DNA of 42,619 nt. Origin: an uncultured Rubritalea sp. (GTDB taxonomy: Bacteria; Verrucomicrobiota; Verrucomicrobiia; Verrucomicrobiales; Akkermansiaceae). Positions 26,304 to 34,048 of the stretch are shown here, in pieces. Where the stretch lies: the NCBI GenBank assembly GCA_937981665.1, contig CALJOJ010000015.1, forward strand, positions 1 to 42,619, read 5' to 3'. Position 1 is the stretch's first letter; the number at the start of each line of letters is the position of its first letter. The notes under the pieces were generated by a model, which saw only the letters and a program-made list of their open reading frames with translations, was not told the DNA's origin and made no database searches. The position numbers and the translations under genes are program-made.

Positions 26304-26777
26304 TTAGCCCAGCGCATCTAATAGTTCATTGAGATGTTTTGCTGGGCTGACTTTTTCTAGAATATGAGTGAGGGTGCCTTTTTCGTCGATCACGAAGGTG
26401 CTTCGCTCAGTGATAGAGAAGAGTGTTTTACCGATGATGCCTTTATCACCCGAGACTCCATAAGCATTACAGAAATTACGCTCTGGGTCGCTGATTAGTG
26501 GAAAGGGGAGAGATTTTTTGCTGATGAATTTCTTATGAGATTCGATGCTGTCCGGGTTGACTCCGAAAACCTTAGCTTTGTCTTTAAGTTCGCCCCATTG
26601 ATCACGAATGGCGCATGCTTGGGTGTTTCAGCCTGGAGTCAGGTCTTTTGGGTAAAAGAATAAGACGACTTTATGTCCTACGAGGTCAGTAAGACTAACG
26701 TCTGTTTCCTGTGAGTACTCGCCTCCGATAGCGGCAGCTTTAAATACTGGTGCAGGTTTTCCAATGTGTGGTTTCAT
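26304..26777 (-). CDS. Selenocysteine-containing peroxiredoxin, BCP/PrxQ family (UGA at codon 50)
   Basis: A 157-codon gene read through one in-frame TGA at 26630-26628. It encodes a thiol peroxidase of the BCP/PrxQ type that reduces peroxides. Residues 40-49 read FFYPKDLTPG and codons 51-58 read NTQACAIR, so TGA sits precisely where family members have the peroxidatic cysteine (FYPKxxTPGC). The resolving cysteine is at residue 55, five positions on, as in E. coli BCP. The rest is intact: FGVNPDSIESHKKF, LPFPLISDPE, YGVSGDKGIIGKT, RSTFVIDEKG. A stem-loop with bacterial SECIS geometry follows the TGA. The rarD stop codon TGA overlaps this ATG, so TGA is a normal stop elsewhere. Alternatives are a nonsense mutation or sequencing error, less likely given the exact position. 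Selenocysteine machinery genes are not in the window. Confidence 0.85.
26591..26615 (-). promoter_or_regulatory. Candidate bacterial SECIS stem-loop of the peroxiredoxin gene
   Basis: On the minus strand, CCATT and AATGG pair around the 7-base loop CGTGATC, extended below a single G:G mismatch by GC/GC and a wobble pair. The loop starts 21 bases after the TGA and has a G in its second position. These features fit the published bacterial SECIS rules (loop 16-37 bases downstream of UGA, small loop with G among the first two bases). It lies inside the coding region, as bacterial SECIS elements do. Confidence 0.6.
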
Positions 26778-27655
26778 GGGCGAAGCTTTACGAATTTAAC
26801 TTTAGAGATCGAGTAAATAATGATGGCTACCCAGATGAGCGAAAAGGCGATGACTTGATTTGTGTTGATCTGCTCATGGTAATACATCAGTCCTAGAGCA
26901 AACTGACCAGTGGGTGCGATGAACTGAAGCATTCCTAGTAGGTTTAGTTGGATACGTTTAGCCGCAGCAGCGAAAAAGAGAAGAGGGCTGATCGTGGCTA
27001 CTCCTGTGAGTATAATTAGGAGGTAGTCGGTCGCTGACCCGCTCATCCAGATATTCCCGTACTCTATTTGTTGCTGGCAAAGGTAAGCAACAGCGAATGG
27101 GCAGAGCAGCCCTACTTCAAGAGTTAGGATAGATAGTCCGTCAGCTTTTAGTTTCTTTTTAGAAACTCCATAGATGCCAAAGCTTATGGCTACTAACAGC
27201 GCTGGCCAAGGAATATGGCCAATGCCAATGCCTTGCATAAAGACCCCAATGGCTGCAATGACGACAGCGAGTATCTGAAGCTTAGACATTGGCTCCTTTA
27301 ACATGAAGTAGCCTATGACAATGTACATGAGCGGTAAGATGAAATAGCCTAGAGAAACCGAGACGACTCTGTCGTTATGGACAGCCCAGATGTATATCAC
27401 CCAGTTGGCTGTTAGTAGTAGTCCTGTTAGGAATGAAAAACCGATGACTCTTGGTCGGTTGAATTTCTCAGTGAGTGTAGAGAGTTTACCTGAGAGAGCT
27501 AAAATAGTGATTAATGTGACGGTGCTCCAGACGAGGCGATGCGCACAGACTATGCGCGCATCCATGTCTTCTAGGTGCTTCCAGAATACAGGAAGTAGTC
27601 CCCATATGGTGAATGCAGTGGTGCCGTAGAGTACGCCTAGTGAGTTCTGATTCAT
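26774..27655 (-). CDS. rarD: RarD-type EamA/DMT-superfamily transporter
   Basis: A 293-residue inner-membrane protein with about ten helices in two EamA halves. The RarD family start is clear: LGVLYGTTAFTIWGLLPVFWKHL (residues about 5-27), followed by RIVCAHRLVWS, WVIYIWAVHNDRVVSVSLGYFILPL near 85-110 and the C-terminal LGMLQFIAPTGQFALGLM. RarD proteins are predicted permeases; the E. coli member is linked to chloramphenicol sensitivity but its substrate is not established. Its TGA stop overlaps the ATG of the selenocysteine peroxiredoxin in an ATGA arrangement, so the two are translationally coupled. Confidence 0.92.
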   Translation of the reverse strand: MNQNSLGVLYGTTAFTIWGLLPVFWKHLEDMDARIVCAHRLVWSTVTLITILALSGKLSTLTEKFNRPRVIGFSFLTGLLLTANWVIYIWAVHNDRVVSVSLGYFILPLMYIVIGYFMLKEPMSKLQILAVVIAAIGVFMQGIGIGHIPWPALLVAISFGIYGVSKKKLKADGLSILTLEVGLLCPFAVAYLCQQQIEYGNIWMSGSATDYLLIILTGVATISPLLFFAAAAKRIQLNLLGMLQFIAPTGQFALGLMYYHEQINTNQVIAFSLIWVAIIIYSISKVKFVKLRP

Positions 27656-27843
27656 TAAATTCTGTTTGTATTGTTGGGGTAGTGGTCACAGAATCAAAAG
27701 CTTAATGAGAGCGAGTGTGAGTTTGAGTGCGAGTGTTTTATATTCGCTTCCGTCCCATGATAGCAACTCCGTCAGTGTAGCTGAATCCATAACCGTAGCC
27801 ATAGCCAGCTGAGCCAGTAATATTTGATTTATGTGATTAGTAA

Positions 27844-28572
27844 TTATTGGAGCAAGGCGAGAAATTCTACATTTCCGTCGGTGCCTGTGATCGGTGAGGT
27901 GGTGACGTCTAGCCATTCGCGTTCTAGTTTTTCGGTGACGAAGTCACGGATCTTATCTACTGCTCTCTGATGTAGGGCTGGATCACGGACGATGCCTCCT
28001 TTACCTATGTCATCACGCTGCAGCTCGAACTGAGGCTTAACGAGACAGATGATCTTACCGCCAGGCTTAAGAACGCTGAAGAGCGGGGGGAGTATCTTAG
28101 TGAGTGAAATGAAGGATACATCGGTCACCGCTAGGTCTACCTGTTCGCCGATGTCGGCTGGTACCATGTGACGGGCGTTAAACTTCTCTTTAACGATGAC
28201 GCGTTCGTCATTACGGATTTTCCATACGAGCTGGTTTGTACCTACGTCAATGGCGTGGACTTTTACTGCTCCGCTCTGAAGTAAGCAATCAGTGAAGCCG
28301 CCAGTGGAGGCTCCGCAGTCAAGACAGGTCATTCCGGTAGGGTCGATTGCGAATTTCTTCAGTGCGCCTTCGAGCTTGAACCCACCGCGGCTGACAAACT
28401 TTGGCTTCACACGGATGCTTAGGTCAGCTTCAAGGTCTAACTTGGTGCTAGGCTTTGCGACACGCACGGTACCTGTCATGACTTCACCAGCGAGTATGAG
28501 CCGCTTGGCTTGCTCTCGTGAGTCACACATTCCACGGGCTATGAGGATGGCGTCTGCTCGTTCTTTTGGCAT
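27844..28572 (-). CDS. tlyA: TlyA-family rRNA 2'-O-methyltransferase
   Basis: A 242-residue protein with an N-terminal S4 RNA-binding domain (ERADAILIARGMCDSREQAKRLILAGEV, residues about 4-31). An FtsJ-type Rossmann methyltransferase follows with the SAM motif CLDCGASTGGFTDCLLQSGA near 83-102 and KxxFELQRDDIGKGGIVRD near 183-200. TlyA in mycobacteria methylates 16S and 23S rRNA ribose and affects capreomycin sensitivity. Many bacterial members are annotated as haemolysins, but the methyltransferase role is better supported. The 188 bases between its stop and rarD hold no convincing gene. Confidence 0.93.
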   Translation of the reverse strand: MPKERADAILIARGMCDSREQAKRLILAGEVMTGTVRVAKPSTKLDLEADLSIRVKPKFVSRGGFKLEGALKKFAIDPTGMTCLDCGASTGGFTDCLLQSGAVKVHAIDVGTNQLVWKIRNDERVIVKEKFNARHMVPADIGEQVDLAVTDVSFISLTKILPPLFSVLKPGGKIICLVKPQFELQRDDIGKGGIVRDPALHQRAVDKIRDFVTEKLEREWLDVTTSPITGTDGNVEFLALLQ

Positions 28573-28598
28573 GGATAGCTGTTAGGTTATGATGTGTT

Positions 28599-30116
28599 CT
28601 ATTCCTCTGTGATGAATTTCACTAAGTCCTTACGCATTTTCACCAGGTCAGGTTGGTTGAGGTAGAACATGTGTCCTGCATCATACCATGTTACTGAGAT
28701 TTTTTCTCGCTGCTGCGGTGTGATGTTGAGGTGATCTATTGAGTGAAGGATGCCGCCGGATGGAGTAGCGAGATCTGTGTAGCCACACTGAACTAGTAGC
28801 TTCATGTGTGGGTTCTCAGTGAATGCTGCTTCAAGGTTGTTGGAGAGGTTTACATAGCTGTTGTTACTATCCCATTTCCAAGGGTGGACTTTACGCGTGA
28901 TGATTTCATAGACGCGGTTGTCATCCCAGCCTAGATCATCTGTTAGGTATGCCATTAGCGCGTTAGTGAATGGGCCCTTGGCTACGTTGAATGAAGGGTC
29001 AAACTCTGCGTAGATATTGAGGTTTTCCACGGTTGGCCATGCTACGCGAGCGTCAAACCTTCCCATGACCTTGTTCTTATCCTGAAGTAAGGTTTTTCTG
29101 AAGTAGGTGGGACTGATGCGGAGGTTAGACTTGATAACGAGCTTTGTATCGATGCCTGTGAAGGTACTCATTTTTTCAGCTACACGAAGCTTCTCTTCTT
29201 TTGTAATATTTCTACCTTGGTGCAGTGCTGTTAGATATTCTGTATCTGCGAATCTCTTGGCTTCGGCGAAGATTTTATCTCTGTCTCCTGTGATGACTCC
29301 GTGGTGGTGCGCTACGGATGAGAGTGTAGGGAAGAAGAGGGCGTAGCTTAGATCATTGCCTCTGCTAGAGAGTAGGGTGCGATAGTCGAGTAAGCTGGAG
29401 AGCATCACGATGCCATTCATGTGCATGCCGTACTTGTTCTGTATTGTATTACTTAGCCCCGCAGCTCTTATGCCACCGTAGCTTTCACCTAACAGATACT
29501 TAGGTGAGGACCAGCGCTTGTTCTCAGATACCCAGCGACGAATAAAGTCTGCTACAGAGTCAATGTCAGCGTTGACTCCATGAAATTCACCTTTGCTGGC
29601 GCCTTTCTCTGGACGCGAATAACCTGTAGAAACAGGGTCTATAAATACGAGGTCAGCTACATCGAGGATCGAATAAGGGTTCTCAATAAGTGTGGTTGGT
29701 GGCTTGATAGGCTCTGTGCCATCGGGAGAGCTGGGGACAATACGTGGACCGAGTGCTCCTAGATGTAGCCAGACAGCTGATGATCCAGGACCTCCATTGA
29801 AGGCAAACATAACTGGGCGGTTACTGACGTCAGCATCGGTCTTGGCGATGTAGCTGACATTGAAAATTTTAGCCCTCGGTGTACCCGTATCTGTTGTTAG
29901 TGTCAGCTCAGAGGCGGTCACAGTATACTCTATTACCTTACCATTAATCGTTACGGAGGCTTCTATTTTCTTCTCAGTAACTTTGCTCGGAGCCTTCTTA
30001 GCTGTCTTGGTTTGTTCCTTTTTTTCGGACACTTCAGGCTTCTTTTCCTGAGCTAATAACGTGCTACTAGCGAGAAGGGAAAAAGAAAGAGAAAGTGCTA
30101 TGTTGCGTAACTTCAT
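28599..30116 (-). CDS. Secreted S10-family serine carboxypeptidase-like peptidase
   Basis: A 505-residue exported protein with a 22-residue signal peptide (ending LAQ/EKK), followed by a Lys/Glu-rich linker. It has the S10 oxyanion-hole motif FAFNGGPGSSAVWLHLGALGP (about residues 107-127), the nucleophile motif GESYGG near 210, and the acid and histidine regions CGYTDLATPSGG and DAGHMFY near the C-terminus. S10 enzymes release C-terminal residues and work at acid pH. The protein likely processes peptides in the periplasm or medium. It starts after a gap to lexA and ends 26 bases before tlyA. Confidence 0.93.
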   Translation of the reverse strand: MKLRNIALSLSFSLLASSTLLAQEKKPEVSEKKEQTKTAKKAPSKVTEKKIEASVTINGKVIEYTVTASELTLTTDTGTPRAKIFNVSYIAKTDADVSNRPVMFAFNGGPGSSAVWLHLGALGPRIVPSSPDGTEPIKPPTTLIENPYSILDVADLVFIDPVSTGYSRPEKGASKGEFHGVNADIDSVADFIRRWVSENKRWSSPKYLLGESYGGIRAAGLSNTIQNKYGMHMNGIVMLSSLLDYRTLLSSRGNDLSYALFFPTLSSVAHHHGVITGDRDKIFAEAKRFADTEYLTALHQGRNITKEEKLRVAEKMSTFTGIDTKLVIKSNLRISPTYFRKTLLQDKNKVMGRFDARVAWPTVENLNIYAEFDPSFNVAKGPFTNALMAYLTDDLGWDDNRVYEIITRKVHPWKWDSNNSYVNLSNNLEAAFTENPHMKLLVQCGYTDLATPSGGILHSIDHLNITPQQREKISVTWYDAGHMFYLNQPDLVKMRKDLVKFITEE

Positions 30117-30178
30117 GACTCATCTATAGAGTCGGGATAGAAATAGTGCCAGTAAAAGATAGCTTAATAAGCTAATCT

Positions 30179-30793
30179 TTAAGCAGCGTTTCTTAGGAGA
30201 GCTACTAATACTCCTTGGATGATGAGTTCGCGTGCTGGAATGAGGTCTGGGAACATTTCGTTCTCTGCTCTAAGAAATGGTTTACCGTCTTCTACTACGT
30301 AACGCTTGAGTGTGGTTTCTCCATCGATGAGAGCTGCTACAACGTCGTTTCTGGATGGCTCACGGAATTCTAGTACGACGGTGTCACCATCACAGATGTG
30401 GGCGTCAATCATGGAGTCACCACGGACGCGAAGGGCAAAGGTGCGGGCGTTGTGCTTGAGTCCGAGGCTGCGGATATCGATAGATAGGCAGCCTTCTTTA
30501 TCGTGGTCGACGTCTTGTGACATACCTGCGGCAATATTTCCGTAGATAGGGATATCAACGATCTCCTCACGGTCTAGCTCATCTGGGAAAATGACGGCAC
30601 GTGCTTTACCTGGAACACGCTGGATGACTTGCTTTTTCTCAAGCGCGCGGAGGTGATTCATGGCTGCAGTCTGGCTGGCAAATCCGAAGTAGTTTTGGAT
30701 TTCTCTGGTAGATGGCATGAGGCCGGTGATGCGAGATTCGCGTTTGAGATAGTCGTATACTTCTTGTTGGCGTGATGTAAGTAAATTGCTCAT
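30179..30793 (-). CDS. lexA: LexA-type SOS repressor
   Basis: A 204-residue protein of LexA architecture. The N-terminal winged helix (LTSRQQEVYDYLKRESRITGLMPSTREIQ, residues about 5-34) binds DNA. The C-terminal S24 autoprotease has the cleavage pair Ala-Gly in NIAAGMS (near 87-88), the nucleophile in RGDSMID near 125 and the catalytic lysine in TTLKRY near 162. RecA filaments trigger its self-cleavage, which releases SOS genes. Two TGTTC-type sites in its own promoter point to autoregulation. Catalytic residues are intact. Confidence 0.95.
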   Translation of the reverse strand: MSNLLTSRQQEVYDYLKRESRITGLMPSTREIQNYFGFASQTAAMNHLRALEKKQVIQRVPGKARAVIFPDELDREEIVDIPIYGNIAAGMSQDVDHDKEGCLSIDIRSLGLKHNARTFALRVRGDSMIDAHICDGDTVVLEFREPSRNDVVAALIDGETTLKRYVVEDGKPFLRAENEMFPDLIPARELIIQGVLVALLRNAA

Positions 30794-30794
30794 G

Positions 30795-30829
30795 AGTTTA
30801 TATGAACACTATTTCTGTGAACACGTCAA
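30795..30829 (-). promoter_or_regulatory. lexA promoter with two LexA-box-like sites
   Basis: On the minus strand, a TTGACG -35-like hexamer (30829-30824) is followed by two TGTTC half-sites 15 bases apart (30823 and 30808). Each is followed by an N4 spacer and a degenerate right half (AAATA, AAACT) where GAACA would complete the TGTTC-N4-GAACA motif reported for Verrucomicrobia LexA. The sites lie directly ahead of the lexA start at 30793, as expected for self-repression; the right halves match at only three of five bases. Confidence 0.5.
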
Positions 30830-30861
30830 GTGGGGAAATGATAAATATTTAAATGTCGAAA

Positions 30862-31500
30862 TTAGCGCTGATTCTTGCGCCATGCGCTGGTGTTGGGCTG
30901 GGTGAGGAGAGTTAGGGGTGAGTCATGGAGAGAGAAGGTGTGGACGATGTGGCGTAGTAGGATGATGGATGCGATGGAGTCATAGAGGGCATCGTGCCAT
31001 ATGATGGTGTGGTCTGCTGAGGCGAGGTCTGCGAAATGGTTTATATCATCAGTGAGATTTAGCGAATTACAAATATTAGCTAATGAGTAGTCAGTTAGTT
31101 CGGGGTAGGCAGCGCGGCTGAGGTGGAGGGTGTCTACCCATGGACCGAAGCCGTGTGCGGGGAATGCTCTGAGGAAGCGTTTCTCTGTGCCGTGGCCGTG
31201 TGCGACTACTACTTTATCTGCTAGTCTGAGCTTAAGCTGCGGCCAGAGGAGCATGAGTTTGGGTGCGTCTTTTAGCTGCTCCTTAGTGATACCGTGGACT
31301 TGCTGGGCAGCCCAGGTGATTTTATTGTCAGTGTGGATGTAGGACATCCAGGTGTCGGATAGTGACACCTTAGTATCGTCTCCAGCAGAATTTTTTGCCG
31401 ACCAGCTCGCCGTGCCTACCTGGACTGGGGTGTCTGTGTTGCCTGCTGAGGTGCCAGCGGACTCGAAGTCGATAGCGGTGAAGGTGTGTTTACTGATCAC
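30862..31500 (-). CDS. DEDD-type 3'-5' exonuclease (DnaQ-like)
   Basis: A protein of about 212 residues with an RNase T/DnaQ fold. The first metal motif is AIDFES near the N-terminus (DxE), the second includes VVAHGHGTEKRFLRAF, and the third is ASADHTIIWHDALYDSIASI with histidine and aspartate. The domain order matches exonucleases of the polymerase-III epsilon type, but it is standalone, so its substrate (DNA repair or RNA) is open. The start is placed at GTG 31500, seven residues before TAIDFES; an in-frame TTG at 31545 would add 15 hydrophobic residues and is less likely. It lies just upstream of lexA on the same strand, but lexA has its own promoter in the 68-base gap. Confidence 0.75.
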   Translation of the reverse strand: MISKHTFTAIDFESAGTSAGNTDTPVQVGTASWSAKNSAGDDTKVSLSDTWMSYIHTDNKITWAAQQVHGITKEQLKDAPKLMLLWPQLKLRLADKVVVAHGHGTEKRFLRAFPAHGFGPWVDTLHLSRAAYPELTDYSLANICNSLNLTDDINHFADLASADHTIIWHDALYDSIASIILLRHIVHTFSLHDSPLTLLTQPNTSAWRKNQR

Positions 31501-31603
31501 TAGATATCTAGAAAGGTAGTGGGTGAAAATGAAAGCGGATAGCAAATGGAATCTGCTACCCGCGAGTGAGTGGTGCGCTAGTAGTAGGGCTAGCTATGAA
31601 ATA

Positions 31604-32134
31604 TTAGCGAATGGTGAACTTACGGCCTCTGTTCTCTCTTAGTGCGCGTTGTATGGATTTATAAAGTTGATCGAGATCTTCCTTGTCCACGAGTTTGTAT
31701 TCGATGGTTCCCGCGTGAGTGGTGAGTGGGTATTCCTTCTCTACTGTTGTGTTCGCATCTACTCCTGTGCGACCAGTGCCACGGCTAAGGACTTCTTTAC
31801 CTTTATCGATTACATTTTTAACCACATTAGAAGCGCCACCTTCACCAGCTACGTCATAGGCATAGAATCTGGCGAGTCCATTTCCTGGTGTCACAATGTT
31901 TACTTCATGTACCATAAATGTTTGGTTCACGATGTATGAGTGAATACTTAATGATGAAATGCTCCTGAGTGAAACCATGTAGTTTCCTCCGGGGATCTCT
32001 GCTTCCCAGAATGACTTTGCGCTAGTTGTTACGTCAGAATTTTTATCATCATCTTCTTGGGCGTAGCTGACCTGGCTGATAGCGGTGATGGTGAATAGTG
32101 AGCTGAGGATAATTGGTTTGAGGAAGAAATTCAT
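31604..32134 (-). CDS. Secreted protein of unknown function
   Basis: A 176-residue protein with a signal peptide of about 25 residues (ending VSYAQ) and an acidic start to the mature part (EDDDKNSD). The mature domain is predicted mixed alpha/beta with AEIPGGNYMVSLRSISSLSIHSY and a C-terminal segment IEYKLVDKEDLDQLYKSIQRALREN. No family is recognised and there are no cysteines. It likely resides in the periplasm. The gene stands about 100 bases ahead of the exonuclease gene on the same strand. Confidence 0.65.
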   Translation of the reverse strand: MNFFLKPIILSSLFTITAISQVSYAQEDDDKNSDVTTSAKSFWEAEIPGGNYMVSLRSISSLSIHSYIVNQTFMVHEVNIVTPGNGLARFYAYDVAGEGGASNVVKNVIDKGKEVLSRGTGRTGVDANTTVEKEYPLTTHAGTIEYKLVDKEDLDQLYKSIQRALRENRGRKFTIR

Positions 32135-32270
32135 GGTATTATAGAGATGTATTCTAATGTTGGTTGCTTAAGTGCTATTATTAGTAATTTAAGGTAATAG
32201 TGAAGTAAAGTTACAATTTTTTATGAAAAGCTAGATTGCCAGAATGGAGATTAATGCTTAATTTTTTGGC

Positions 32271-32723
32271 ATGCCAAAATTTCGTCCTAATGTAGCCGCT
32301 ATCATTATCAATAAAGAGGGAGAGATACTTGTCTGTGAGCGAAAAAATGACCGTGGGGCGTGGCAGTTTCCGCAGGGCGGTGTGGACGGTGAAGAGACAG
32401 AGCTTGAAGCACTGGAGCGAGAAGTTATGGAAGAGGTGGGAATACCAGCGAGTGACTATAAGGTGAAGGAGAGCCGTGAAGGGTACTATTATTTTTATCC
32501 AGCGAAGACTAAGCTTAAAAAGAAGTGGGATGGGCAGAAGCAGACATATTTTCTCTGTGTGCTGAAAAAGAAAGCCAAGGGAGTTTATCTAGGTAGTAAT
32601 AACAAGGAGTTCAGAGATTTTGACTGGGTCTTACCTGAGGATTTCGATGCTACGTGGTTACCAGCTTTTAAGCTAGAAGTGTATCGTGAGGTGATGCAGG
32701 ACTTCTTTGGCTTAGAGATTTAG
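32271..32723 (+). CDS. rppH: RppH-like Nudix hydrolase (RNA/dinucleoside-polyphosphate pyrophosphohydrolase)
   Basis: A 150-residue protein. The Nudix box GX5EX7REUXEEXGU is complete at residues 36-58 (GGVDGEETELEALEREVMEEVGI pattern without gaps). The RppH/NudH signatures flank it: FRPNVAAIIINKEGEILVCER, WQFPQGGV and the later KKWDGQKQTYFLCVLK, equivalent to GQKQxWFLL in RppH. RppH removes pyrophosphate from the 5' end of transcripts and starts mRNA decay; related enzymes cut Ap4A/Ap5A. The 219 bases after it hold no gene or clear terminator. Confidence 0.9.
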   Translation: MPKFRPNVAAIIINKEGEILVCERKNDRGAWQFPQGGVDGEETELEALEREVMEEVGIPASDYKVKESREGYYYFYPAKTKLKKKWDGQKQTYFLCVLKKKAKGVYLGSNNKEFRDFDWVLPEDFDATWLPAFKLEVYREVMQDFFGLEI

Positions 32724-32942
32724 TCGTGGTTAAAAAGAAAATGGTGATGACCATATACCAACGTTAAGTGAAATAGTCGGAATCACTAAGGAATTTACAG
32801 ATCTCTATACAGAGTTATTATCGGTAGTGAATGACGGTAATGGTCTGGTCTGGATCACCGCTTAGAAAAAATGCTCTGAGATTATCGTTTTTTTGATGAA
32901 AACACTTGGAGATATACTCTAGGTAAGTTTTAGTAGCTGTAG

Positions 32943-33974
32943 ATGACTGAAAGAGTAACAGACTACGCACTATTAAAAAAAGGAGATGGTAGAGTTCTCT
33001 TTGGAGAAGGACCATTTACTGAACTAGAGAGTTGTCCCCAGAGTGGTGTGGCATTTTATGTGAATGACTTTGCATTGAGCGATGCGAAGCCGTGGAGGGT
33101 TCCCGCTAGCTATAAAGTGGTGGAGAGTGTGTTTGAGTTGTCTCAGGAACTAGGATTTTCAGAGGGTGGTGGTGAGCTAGATGTGGAGTGGGATGAGCTC
33201 ACTCCCGAGGGTTTTGCTCAGGTTTTTTCGGAAATCAATCAGGCGATTGGTAAGGGTGAGATAGAAAAGTCTGTACCTGTGGCGGTAGAGACGGGAAGAT
33301 TTAAACAAGGCTCGGGAGTAGATTTACTATCCTCACTTGCGAGTGGAGAAGAAGCGTTCTATCCGTATGCTTGGGTAACGGGTGGGAAAGGTTTCTGTGG
33401 TCTAACTCCTGAGGTGCTATTTAACTTAAGAAAGGGTAGACTGAATACGATGGCATTAGCTGGAACGGCTAGGTCTATTGAACAGCAAGTGTTTGCTTAC
33501 GATGAGAAGGAGATTCGAGAGCATGAGTTTGTGGCACAGACTTTGGTTTCTAAGCTGTCAGATATGGGGATGGTGAAGCGTAGTCAGCGGAGTATATTAG
33601 ATCTCGGGGTGCTGGTGCATTTTCACACACCGATTGAGGTCTTCTTGTACGGAGATAAAGATACTGATGATTTGGTGCGTCGTCTACATCCCACTCCGGC
33701 ATTAGGACCACTTCCAAGAACAGAGGAAACGATGGGGAATCTTATCCGCTGGCGTGAAATGTTAGGGTGCCCGGCATGGTTTGGTGCTCCGTTCGGAGTG
33801 CTTGAAGACGGAGTGTTTCATGCTGTGGTGACTATCCGTGGAGTTCACTGGGATGGTGAACAGGTGGAGATACCATCTGGGTGTGGTGTGATCGAAGCTT
33901 CCAGGCTGGTGAATGAATGGCGTGAACTGGCACTGAAACGAAGTGCGGTAAAGCGCAGTTTTGGTTTAGAATAA
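32943..33974 (+). CDS. Chorismate-binding enzyme, isochorismate synthase (MenF)-like
   Basis: A 343-residue protein whose C-terminal two thirds match the chorismate-utilising fold: PYAWVTGGKGFCGLTPEVLF near 140, LAGTARSIE near 177, DEKEIREHEFV near 193, HFHTPIEVFL near 224, LHPTPALGPLPR near 250 and VTIRG near 300. HPTPA is typical of isochorismate synthases. The enzyme would convert chorismate to isochorismate for menaquinone synthesis. It is shorter than E. coli MenF because the N-terminal region is reduced. No other men gene is in the window, so the pathway assignment is tentative; a para-aminobenzoate-synthase relative is the main alternative. Confidence 0.8.
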   Translation: MTERVTDYALLKKGDGRVLFGEGPFTELESCPQSGVAFYVNDFALSDAKPWRVPASYKVVESVFELSQELGFSEGGGELDVEWDELTPEGFAQVFSEINQAIGKGEIEKSVPVAVETGRFKQGSGVDLLSSLASGEEAFYPYAWVTGGKGFCGLTPEVLFNLRKGRLNTMALAGTARSIEQQVFAYDEKEIREHEFVAQTLVSKLSDMGMVKRSQRSILDLGVLVHFHTPIEVFLYGDKDTDDLVRRLHPTPALGPLPRTEETMGNLIRWREMLGCPAWFGAPFGVLEDGVFHAVVTIRGVHWDGEQVEIPSGCGVIEASRLVNEWRELALKRSAVKRSFGLE

Positions 33975-34048
33975 CTCTCACTTTTGTATTGTTGATTGAA
34001 ATAAAAGCTTCGAGTTGAGTTTTTTGAGTTTGGAAGTACTATGTTGTT

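Noticed and set aside
26628..26630. The in-frame TGA as evidence of a pseudogene or of reassigned UGA
   Set aside because: The frame is intact on both sides, the TGA is exactly at the peroxidatic cysteine, and TGA ends rarD and the RND pump gene normally.
27690..27843. A Gly/Tyr-rich frame (GSAGYGYGYGFSYTDG) on the minus strand between tlyA and rarD
   Set aside because: There is no start codon, and a stop lies just upstream in the same frame, so it is at most a gene remnant or chance composition.
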